Source: Thermoguttaceae bacterium
GTDB lineage: Bacteria > Planctomycetota > Planctomycetia > Pirellulales > Thermoguttaceae
Length of the DNA: 36,026 nt
Direction of reading: 5' to 3'
Assembly: GCA_017550965.1 (NCBI GenBank)
Contig: JAFZNK010000296.1
Location: forward strand, 1-36,026
The first letter of the stretch is position 1. Each line of letters begins with the position of its first letter. The notes beneath the pieces are model-generated. The model searched no databases. It worked only from the letters and a program-made list of their open reading frames with translations, and had not been told where the DNA came from. Made by a program: the position numbers and the translations under genes. Positions 7,825 through 14,437 of this stretch are shown here, piece after piece.

Positions 7825-8163
7825 TCAATGCGCCCATTTGCCGCACTTTACGCAATACTCGTCTTTATGGCCAAAGCCGCAGTTATTGCAAAGCCACGCT
7901 TCATAATAGTTGGAGCTCCCGATCCATTTGCCGCATTTCACGCAATTCTGATTTTTGGTTCCAAATCCGCAACTGTTGCATAGCCGTGCGTCGTAATGAT
8001 TGGCTCCCGTCCATTTGTCGCATTTTACGCAATTCTGCCTTTTAGTTCCGAATCCGCAGCTATTGCAGAGCCGAGCGGGATAATAATTAGGAGCGGCGGC
8101 TTCCGTCGGAACGCAAGCAAATAGCGCTATAACAGAAAAAATGAGAACGATCTTTTTAAACAA
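7825..8163 (-). CDS. Small secreted protein with three tandem CxxC-CxxC repeats
   Basis: 112 residues, beginning with a TTG codon at 8163 that has GGGAGA about seven bases upstream. The first 22 residues form a signal peptide; LFAC near residues 14-17 could also serve as a lipobox. The rest is three copies of a 29-30 residue unit with the pattern A-x-LCNxCGFGxK-xxx-CVKCxKW, so each unit carries two CxxC pairs (twelve cysteines in all), like a miniature zinc ribbon. The third copy has His-Lys-Asp-Glu in place of Thr-Lys-Xaa-Gln. I do not recognise a family. Zinc ribbons are usually cytoplasmic, so a secreted copy could bind metal or form disulfides. It leads a minus-strand trio with the DUF1080 and CPBP genes. 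Confidence 0.8.
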   Translation of the reverse strand: MFKKIVLIFSVIALFACVPTEAAAPNYYPARLCNSCGFGTKRQNCVKCDKWTGANHYDARLCNSCGFGTKNQNCVKCGKWIGSSNYYEAWLCNNCGFGHKDEYCVKCGKWAH

Positions 8164-8303
8164 CTTTTTTCTCCCTGTGGTATAGTGGAACGAACGACTA
8201 ACAGCTTAATTCTAATCTTCTTTTCTCTTATTTCGACGTCTTCTTTGCTTCTTTTTGGCAATTTTTTGAAAAACGATCTATTTACGCCTCTCTCAGCTTT
8301 TCC

Positions 8304-8332
8304 TTGTGCCTATAATTGGAATCAAGTATAAT
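8304..8332 (+). promoter_or_regulatory. Sigma70-type promoter for the metallophosphoesterase gene
   Basis: TTGTGC (8304-8309) and TATAAT (8327-8332) are spaced by 17 bases. Transcription would start near 8339, about 69 bases before the start codon. A second TATAAT lies at 8311-8316 without a good -35. Confidence 0.65.
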
Positions 8333-8407
8333 GACTTGGCTTGTCGGTAATAGAGCTATCTGCCGATGTTATAGCCGCCGTACGTAATGTTTTTAAAGGA
8401 GACCGTT

Positions 8408-9544
8408 ATGTTTAAAAAGAATTGCTTTTGTTTGTTTTTATGTTTGGCCGCATTGTCGCCTTCCGTTGTTTTGCTTGCGCAAGACGCGCCTGAATATGAA
8501 CCTCCGGCTATTCAGCAAGAGGGCGGGTGGAATCTCGTCGTTGTGCCCGATCCGCAGGCTTATACGCGCTATTCTCGCAATCATGGCATTTACGACCTGA
8601 TGATGACCTGGATTGCCGAAAATGCTGAAAAATTAAATATCAAAGAGACTGTTTGCGTCGGCGATATGGTCGAATCAAACAATCTTCAGCAGGGCGACGG
8701 CAAATTCGCAAATCAAACGAGCAAAGAGATGTGGGAATGCACGTCTCGCGCTTTTGGAAGGCTCGACGGCGTTTGTCCTTATATCGTTTGTACCGGAAAT
8801 CACGACTACGGGCCGTTTATCTACCCTGACGGCAATCATTACGGGACGCGTTCTTCGTTGAATCGGGAAACGCGATTTAACGACTATTTTCCTATTGGTC
8901 GTAATCCCTCAAACGCTCACGTTTTGTTTGAAACGTTTGAGAACGCCTATGGAGTGAAGTCTCTTGAAAACGCCGCGTATCAAATTCAGGGAACCGAAGG
9001 TCAACGCGTGGTGATTGTCGTCGTTGAGTTCGCGCCTCGCGACGAAGCTCTCGCCTGGGCGAAAAGCGTTTTTGAACGTCCTGAAAACGCCGACGCTTTT
9101 GGTATTCTTGTTACCCATTCCTATTTGCACGCCTATACTAATGGCAGCGAGCGGATTGCGAGCGAAGGATACGGACTTAACAAGGAAGGCGGCAACGCCG
9201 GCGAATCTATCTGGGAAAAACTTGTTTATCCGACGGCCAATATTCGAATGGTTCTGTGCGGACACGTCTCTGCCGCCGACAATATGGACGGCTGCACCGG
9301 TTTTAGACTCGATAAAAACGAAGCTGGCAAGAACGTCGCTCAGTTGCTTTTTGACACGCAGGCGATGGGCGGAGGTTGGGAAGGAAACGGCGGCGACGGA
9401 TGGTTGCAACTCCTTGAATTCTCAAAAGATATGAAGAACGTTAAAGTGCGAACTTTTTCTCCCTTGTTTGCGATATCCCCTGCGACCCAGGAACGCGCGT
9501 GGTATCGAGACGAACGTCGTGAGTTCGATTTTAGCATTGAATAA
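8408..9544 (+). CDS. Secreted calcineurin-like metallophosphoesterase
   Basis: The start is the ATG at 8408, preceded by AAAGGAGA at five bases; an upstream in-frame ATG at 8387 contains that Shine-Dalgarno downstream of it and is rejected. The 378-residue protein has a signal peptide (residues 1-25, cleavage near LLAQD). The calcineurin-like metal-site motifs appear in order: VPDPQ (Asp48), VGDMVESN (Asp86), CTGNHDY (Asn131-His132), VTHSYLHAY and LCGHVSAAD. These bind two metal ions and hydrolyse phosphate esters. The close spacing of DPQ and GDMV resembles secreted phosphodiesterases found next to carbohydrate enzymes in Planctomycetota and Bacteroidota. It has its own promoter and is divergent from the cysteine-repeat gene. 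Substrate unknown. Confidence 0.9.
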   Translation: MFKKNCFCLFLCLAALSPSVVLLAQDAPEYEPPAIQQEGGWNLVVVPDPQAYTRYSRNHGIYDLMMTWIAENAEKLNIKETVCVGDMVESNNLQQGDGKFANQTSKEMWECTSRAFGRLDGVCPYIVCTGNHDYGPFIYPDGNHYGTRSSLNRETRFNDYFPIGRNPSNAHVLFETFENAYGVKSLENAAYQIQGTEGQRVVIVVVEFAPRDEALAWAKSVFERPENADAFGILVTHSYLHAYTNGSERIASEGYGLNKEGGNAGESIWEKLVYPTANIRMVLCGHVSAADNMDGCTGFRLDKNEAGKNVAQLLFDTQAMGGGWEGNGGDGWLQLLEFSKDMKNVKVRTFSPLFAISPATQERAWYRDERREFDFSIE

Positions 9545-9656
9545 TCAAGAAACCTGGGATTTGCCAAGTACTTTCTTCCTTCGTGGCTAAGGTCGAGACG
9601 ATTCTCTTTACTCCGATCTTAGCGGCGCTTTCTCGAAGAGCAAACGTCGGCGACGC

Positions 9657-9677
9657 TAAAACAACGTAAAAACGTTG
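9657..9677 (-). terminator. Probable terminator of the GH51 gene
   Basis: On the minus strand CAACGT (9677-9672) and ACGTTG (9667-9662) form a six-pair stem with a TTTT loop, followed by four T (9661-9658). It lies about 27 bases past the GH51 stop. Confidence 0.5.
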
Positions 9678-9703
9678 AAGCGCCGCCTTTTTCGACGTTG
9701 GAA

Positions 9704-11785
9704 CTATTTGGAGCAACGTATGAAAACGATCGAGTGCGCGGGGAGCGAGATTAGATTGTCTTCAATTTCCAGAATTGTTTCTTCAGGAACGACGTTGTTT
9801 TCATTTCCTACGTCGTTGTAATCGTCGGGAGATTGACCGCTAAGAATCGTTGCGTTCAGTTTCTGGGGGGCGTTTCCAAGCAGTTTTTCCCAATTGAGCG
9901 ACGCTTTGACATTGTTTTCAGGATCCTTGTTGACAAGTACGATTGTGAATTTATCTTGCGCGTCGTTTGTCGTTACGATCGCGTCAAGTTTGGGCGTCGT
10001 TTTCTTACCGACTGTCAGCGTTTCTGAGTTTAATTCTATTGGAAGACAGTTCTTTTCGAGTAAATCGCTGTAAAGTTTGAAGACGTGGAACGTAGGGCGT
10101 TTTACAATTCCTTCGGGATGAACGAACAAGGCGCCGCGCACATTGACAATAGGAGAGAAACACGCAATTTCTACGTCTTCGCAGCGTCTCAAACAAGAAT
10201 TTAGAAAACACGCGGCAAAAACCGCGTCCGCCATCGTATACACGGAATTGTCGTCGTTAAGGTTGCGCGCTTCCAGATCCAACGCTTTGGGATTGCCAAT
10301 TCCAGGATGATACCAGCCTCTAAGATTCCATTCGTCGAAAGCGATTTTAATTTTGCCTCTGAATCCTGTTCTCTCCAACATATCGATCGTATGCAAAATA
10401 TCAGACTCAGGTTCCGTTGTCAACGTCATGCAATTGGGGTAAGGAAGCGGCTTTTTATTGTTGTCGAGCCATGACCAGTATCCGTGAATGGACACGTAAT
10501 CAAGAAGGTATCCCGCAGTTTTTAACAACGGGATCGTCCAATTCTCGTTGGGCAAAGCTGCGGCAAACAACTTGATATTTGAATCGGTATTAATCATTAG
10601 TTTCCCGGATTCCCGAACCAGAGGACCCCATTCTTCTACGGTCTTAGCTCCCATTTCATGACCGCCCCAGTTTTCATTGCCGATACTCCAATATTTGACG
10701 TCAAAAGGTTCTTTGTATCCATGAGAGACGCGCATACGTCCGAATTTTCCAACGTTGAGGTTGCAATATTCGACCCAGTCGCTCATTTCTTCCGGCGTTC
10801 CGGTACCCGCGTTAGTGCAAATATAAGGTTCTGCGCCAATTTTCCGACACCAGGCGACATATTCCGCCGTTCCAAACGTGTTGGGATCTTCAACATGCCA
10901 CGCTTTGTCGTAATATGGCTGTCGGTCGGAACCTACGCCGTTAATCCAGTGATATGCGGAGACGAAACAACCTCCCGGCCAGCGGACAATGGGAATATTA
11001 AGTTCTTTAAGCGCTTCAACAACGTCCTGACGAAAGCCCGTTTCGTCGGAAAGAGGCGACCCAGGTTCAAATATTCCTCCATAAACCTGACGGTGAAAGT
11101 GCTCGATAAACTGTCCAAACAGCATTCGATTGTAAGGGATCGGTTGCGCCGAATCGTCAATTTTTATCTCGTTAAAGACGTTGGCGACTGCTTCGTCGGT
11201 TTGATAGATATAGTCGACTTTTATATGTCCCCAATTTCCCCCGGCTTTCTTGTCAAAGACAACAATCTTCGCTTTGTGGTTCATGAAAGATTCAACGTTC
11301 CACACTCTTCGTTCAAGACCTTCATGACCGACTTGGGGCGTTGAAAAAAGACCGGTTTCCGTAAAAACTTCTTTTCCGTCGATCAAAAGGCTAATTCCTG
11401 TTTCACCGGGAAAACAGCCACCTCCTATGTAGAAGACGATGTTTTTGCGTTCAATAGTAAATTCGGGCGACGTTAATGTTCCAGTTGACTCGTCGCCGTT
11501 TGGAACGAAGGTGTTAATTAGTTTTCTTCCGTGAAAGCCGAAAACGGATCCCATGCCTCCGCGTTTATATCCGGCAATAGGAGCGACGTCGAACGCGTCG
11601 CCCTCTACCGTCCATCCTTCGTAATCTTGACCTTCAAAATCTGAAATTACGACGGATGGGCGCGAGACGTCTTCTCCGAAAAGCGAACGTTCAGAAAAAA
11701 ACGAAATAAAAAACGTCGTCAACAAGAAAAAAGCGAAACTATCTTGAAGCACGTGACAAAAGAACGGGCGATTGTGCGGTTTCAT
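9704..11785 (-). CDS. Secreted GH51-type alpha-L-arabinofuranosidase
   Basis: This enzyme should remove arabinofuranosyl side chains from arabinoxylan, arabinan or arabinogalactan. The ATG at 11785 is chosen because AGGA lies eight to nine bases upstream; a GTG at 11800 would place that site inside the gene. The 693-residue protein has a signal peptide, then a beta-sandwich module of about 150 residues (FEGQDYEGWTV opening, seen on many glycosidases). The GH51 barrel starts near residue 205 with FGQFIEHFHRQVYGGIFEPGS and VRWPGGCFVSAYHW. The acid/base Glu371 lies in WSIGNENWGG and the nucleophile Glu485 in IAFDEWNLRGW, both in the expected places. A C-terminal beta domain ends near LPAHSIVFIRC. 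It lies downstream of another hydrolase-like gene with a 173-188 base gap. Confidence 0.93.
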   Translation of the reverse strand: MKPHNRPFFCHVLQDSFAFFLLTTFFISFFSERSLFGEDVSRPSVVISDFEGQDYEGWTVEGDAFDVAPIAGYKRGGMGSVFGFHGRKLINTFVPNGDESTGTLTSPEFTIERKNIVFYIGGGCFPGETGISLLIDGKEVFTETGLFSTPQVGHEGLERRVWNVESFMNHKAKIVVFDKKAGGNWGHIKVDYIYQTDEAVANVFNEIKIDDSAQPIPYNRMLFGQFIEHFHRQVYGGIFEPGSPLSDETGFRQDVVEALKELNIPIVRWPGGCFVSAYHWINGVGSDRQPYYDKAWHVEDPNTFGTAEYVAWCRKIGAEPYICTNAGTGTPEEMSDWVEYCNLNVGKFGRMRVSHGYKEPFDVKYWSIGNENWGGHEMGAKTVEEWGPLVRESGKLMINTDSNIKLFAAALPNENWTIPLLKTAGYLLDYVSIHGYWSWLDNNKKPLPYPNCMTLTTEPESDILHTIDMLERTGFRGKIKIAFDEWNLRGWYHPGIGNPKALDLEARNLNDDNSVYTMADAVFAACFLNSCLRRCEDVEIACFSPIVNVRGALFVHPEGIVKRPTFHVFKLYSDLLEKNCLPIELNSETLTVGKKTTPKLDAIVTTNDAQDKFTIVLVNKDPENNVKASLNWEKLLGNAPQKLNATILSGQSPDDYNDVGNENNVVPEETILEIEDNLISLPAHSIVFIRCSK

Positions 11786-11973
11786 TGAATTATTCCTCAC
11801 AATGTGTCAATTACAGGTTCTGATTGTTTAAGTCGGGAAACTATTAAAACTGCATTCCCACGGCATACGACGAATAATCAACGACTGTTGACAGTACGAC
11901 GTTTTTTAGTTTTGTTCCCGACTGCTTCTCTACATGAAAAACCGTCCAGAAACACACGAACGAAATCGGACGA

Positions 11974-14055
11974 TTATTCGCAGACAAATAAAACAGGCTC
12001 CCACGGTTTGATTTCAGGAACGATGAAACGTCGATATCCCGCCTCGTCAGAAAACGACGCTTTAACGGTCGTTTTTTGGCAGGAATAGTCGTAAACGTCA
12101 ATAGAATCCCTGTCGGTTTTTAACATGATCGCAACTTTTTCAACAGGGTCATAGTTAGAATTAATTGCAACGCCCGCAAAACTACCGTCCGCATTGGGCG
12201 CGCGCAACCAAAAATTGATTTTGGCGAAAGAATCGACGTAACCCGGTATGCGATCTCGGGAAAGCCAACGTATGATAGCGCGGATTTGGGATTGTTTCGA
12301 GTAGTTGTAAAAATTACCCCAAGGATAATAACCATTGACGCAGATTCGGCCTCCTAACGGATTCTCAAAAATACCGACGATTGTTTCCGCCGTTTGATCT
12401 CCGCCATAATCGACGCAACTCGACAGCGTTTCAACGTTGGGCCGCGTTTTCTTCAATGAATAAATAGGTTCTCGCCAGAACGATTGACGCAAGTCGCGGG
12501 TTCTTCCGGCAAAGGAACCGTTAAGAGGATGTTCTTCAATTTTCTCAATTCCGTCGACGTGAATCTCTCCGCCATATCCCATGCCCGTAAGATCGTTTAA
12601 CGCGTAAGTCGCCGGATCGTTGGCTAAATTGACGGCGTCTAGGTCGGTATAAACACCCATTTGAAAAACCTTTTTGATTTCTTCGGGCGTTTTGTGACTC
12701 AGGTAGGCGCGCGATAAGAGAACGACGTTTGTTTGATCAGGGAGAAATTTATAGGCGATTGGGACGCCTGTTTCCGAAAAACATGACGTTAAAGCTTGAA
12801 CAGGAGTCCTGTTTTGATAAGATCCGTCAGTTTTTTCCCAGAGAGGGAATACCCCAATGTTGGGATTGCGCCCTAATTTTTGAACCGCTAAATCAAAGAA
12901 AGGTCTTCTTTCAGCAACTTTTGCGATCATATTTTCATATTCGTCTAACGGTTCGTTGTTATTTGTAAGTACGTTAAACGCTGCGCCTGTACATCCTGCC
13001 GCAATGTGGGAGACCGCCTCTAACGTTGTTACGTTAGCCGATTTCATTAGCAGTTGGTATGGAAAATTTTCAATTTCCGATTGAATGACGACAACTTCTG
13101 GAGGAAGCAGAGAAACTTGTCTTCCAATTTCGTGCGATTTTCCAAAAAGACCGTTCATATAAGATTGTTCGTAGAAGCCTCCTCCCGGTCGCCAGTACGC
13201 TTCCTTATCTCCATTGGGGCCCATCAACGTTTTCGCCCAACGCTCGAAGTCGTAACCTTCGTCGTAACGTTCTCCCGTCATGAAACCGATCGGCATGTCC
13301 GGTGAAATCTTACGTATTGTTTCTTCTATCAAAGCGAACAACTTATCGTAGGAATCGGAAGTAAACTCGTGAATTTTAGCCAGGACAATTGGATCGCTCA
13401 TATGCGACGTCAGATAGTCGCGGTCGATTTCGACGTCGAATTTTTGCGCGAGTATTTTCATGCAATTATCGCAGAAACACACGGAACCTGGCGTTCCGCT
13501 TGAATCCAACATATGTCCGGTTCGGACGTCGTCGTCAACCCAAATGTAATCGGGATTGGCGTTTGCCATTGCGGTATAGATTCGGCGTATCCTCTGACGA
13601 AAGTTTTCGTTGTTGGGACAGAGCGTCCCTTCTGCGATTCTGCCGTCTAACGTTTGAGCCCTTGGTATTTCCGATCCGATAGAATGGGGAAGATCTTCCG
13701 GATGGTGCCCCATTGTGCATAAGATGTTGATTCCTGCTCGATATCCATGAGCATGGACTTCGTCGATTCTTTGTTTCAACAGAACGCACCGGCGTTCTAA
13801 TTCTTCGTCTGTGATTGGAGTATGAGTTCCTTGCGTAAAGAAGGTAATTTCGTCGGTAGCGTCCGGATATTTATCGAACAGTTCAAGAAGTTGCGTAAAA
13901 CGAGCGTCGTTCGACCAAATGTTATGTCCAATTCTGAACGATATGGACGCTTGCTCTAGTCGAGGCGTTTCTTGAGACGCCAGAGGCGAAACGGAAGAGA
14001 GAAGGCCGAGAAAAAGCGAGAAATAGAGTGTTATGAGTTTTTTTGAGAAAATCAT
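11974..14055 (-). CDS. Secreted protein, putative glycoside hydrolase of unrecognised family
   Basis: 693 residues with a signal peptide (hydrophobic 8-27). The first 390 residues look like a TIM barrel: GYRAGINILCTMGHH, CPNNENFRQRIRRIY, PDYIWVDDDVRTG, then VCFCDNCMKIL, a CxCxxC cluster also seen in several uncharacterised hydrolases. VVIQSEIENFPYQ (about residues 328-340) contains glutamates suited to a nucleophile position. From about residue 400 a Rossmann-like segment (PNIGVFPLWE, TNVVLLSRAYLS) resembles the domain after the barrel in GH42-type enzymes, and a small beta domain ends the protein (PEIKPWEPVLFV). I cannot name the family. It is divergent from the GH2 gene and lies upstream of the GH51 gene, so a joint role on an arabinose/galactose glycan is reasonable inference. 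Confidence 0.7.
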   Translation of the reverse strand: MIFSKKLITLYFSLFLGLLSSVSPLASQETPRLEQASISFRIGHNIWSNDARFTQLLELFDKYPDATDEITFFTQGTHTPITDEELERRCVLLKQRIDEVHAHGYRAGINILCTMGHHPEDLPHSIGSEIPRAQTLDGRIAEGTLCPNNENFRQRIRRIYTAMANANPDYIWVDDDVRTGHMLDSSGTPGSVCFCDNCMKILAQKFDVEIDRDYLTSHMSDPIVLAKIHEFTSDSYDKLFALIEETIRKISPDMPIGFMTGERYDEGYDFERWAKTLMGPNGDKEAYWRPGGGFYEQSYMNGLFGKSHEIGRQVSLLPPEVVVIQSEIENFPYQLLMKSANVTTLEAVSHIAAGCTGAAFNVLTNNNEPLDEYENMIAKVAERRPFFDLAVQKLGRNPNIGVFPLWEKTDGSYQNRTPVQALTSCFSETGVPIAYKFLPDQTNVVLLSRAYLSHKTPEEIKKVFQMGVYTDLDAVNLANDPATYALNDLTGMGYGGEIHVDGIEKIEEHPLNGSFAGRTRDLRQSFWREPIYSLKKTRPNVETLSSCVDYGGDQTAETIVGIFENPLGGRICVNGYYPWGNFYNYSKQSQIRAIIRWLSRDRIPGYVDSFAKINFWLRAPNADGSFAGVAINSNYDPVEKVAIMLKTDRDSIDVYDYSCQKTTVKASFSDEAGYRRFIVPEIKPWEPVLFVCE

Positions 14056-14196
14056 GGCTGTTGTTAGTTCTTACCAAATAACAAAAGGAATTCTGTTTTG
14101 CAACGGTGATTTGCGGAAAAAAGGTATGTATGGAAAGCGTATTGAGGAAATAACTATCAAAAATGCGTTCGTCAATACGAGCATGCCACGTCTGCT

Positions 14197-14225
14197 ATTA
14201 TAAAAAGGCTCGCTAGGTTTCGCAA
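14197..14225 (-). promoter_or_regulatory. Sigma70-type promoter for the 693-aa hydrolase-like gene
   Basis: On the minus strand TTGCGA (14225-14220) and TATAAT (14202-14197) are 17 bases apart. The start of transcription would be near 14190, giving a leader of about 135 bases. Confidence 0.65.
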
Positions 14226-14231
14226 GCGTTT

Positions 14232-14265
14232 TCAAAAAGTTACTTTTTGACGTTGTCGTTAACGA
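14232..14265. promoter_or_regulatory. Two adjacent palindromes, candidate operator
   Basis: TCAAAAAG-TTA-CTTTTTGA (14232-14250) is an eight-base inverted repeat with a three-base centre, and TCGTTAACGA (14256-14265) is a perfect ten-base palindrome. They lie just upstream of the minus-strand -35 and between the two divergent promoters, a typical place for a shared regulator site. Confidence 0.4.
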
Positions 14266-14327
14266 TGATAAAAGACTCGTTTATTTCAAATCAGGTTTTG
14301 TTTATGGAGAAATTGATTGATATTTCT

Positions 14328-14355
14328 TGATTTTGGTTGTTCTTCCCGTATGATA
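14328..14355 (+). promoter_or_regulatory. Candidate promoter of the GH2 gene
   Basis: TTGATT (14328-14333) and TATGAT (14350-14355) are 16 bases apart. Transcription would begin near 14362, about 75 bases before the chosen ATG, which also argues against the upstream in-frame ATG at 14360. Confidence 0.45.
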
Positions 14356-14437
14356 ATCCTTGTATGTTATGATTGACGTCGTTGGCGTTTTGAACCAACA
14401 AGACTCCGTTACAAACGTTTATGTAAGGATTGATAAC

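Larger units (their letters stand above)
14056..14437. other. 382-base divergent control region
   Basis: It separates the minus-strand hydrolase gene from the plus-strand GH2 gene. It contains one promoter for each direction (14197-14225 minus, 14328-14355 plus) and two palindromes between them (14232-14250 and 14256-14265). No gene is evident. Confidence 0.6.

Noticed and set aside
14360..14437. Upstream ATG extending the GH2 gene by 26 codons
   Set aside because: It lies at the predicted transcription start and before the Shine-Dalgarno; the extension would precede the signal peptide.
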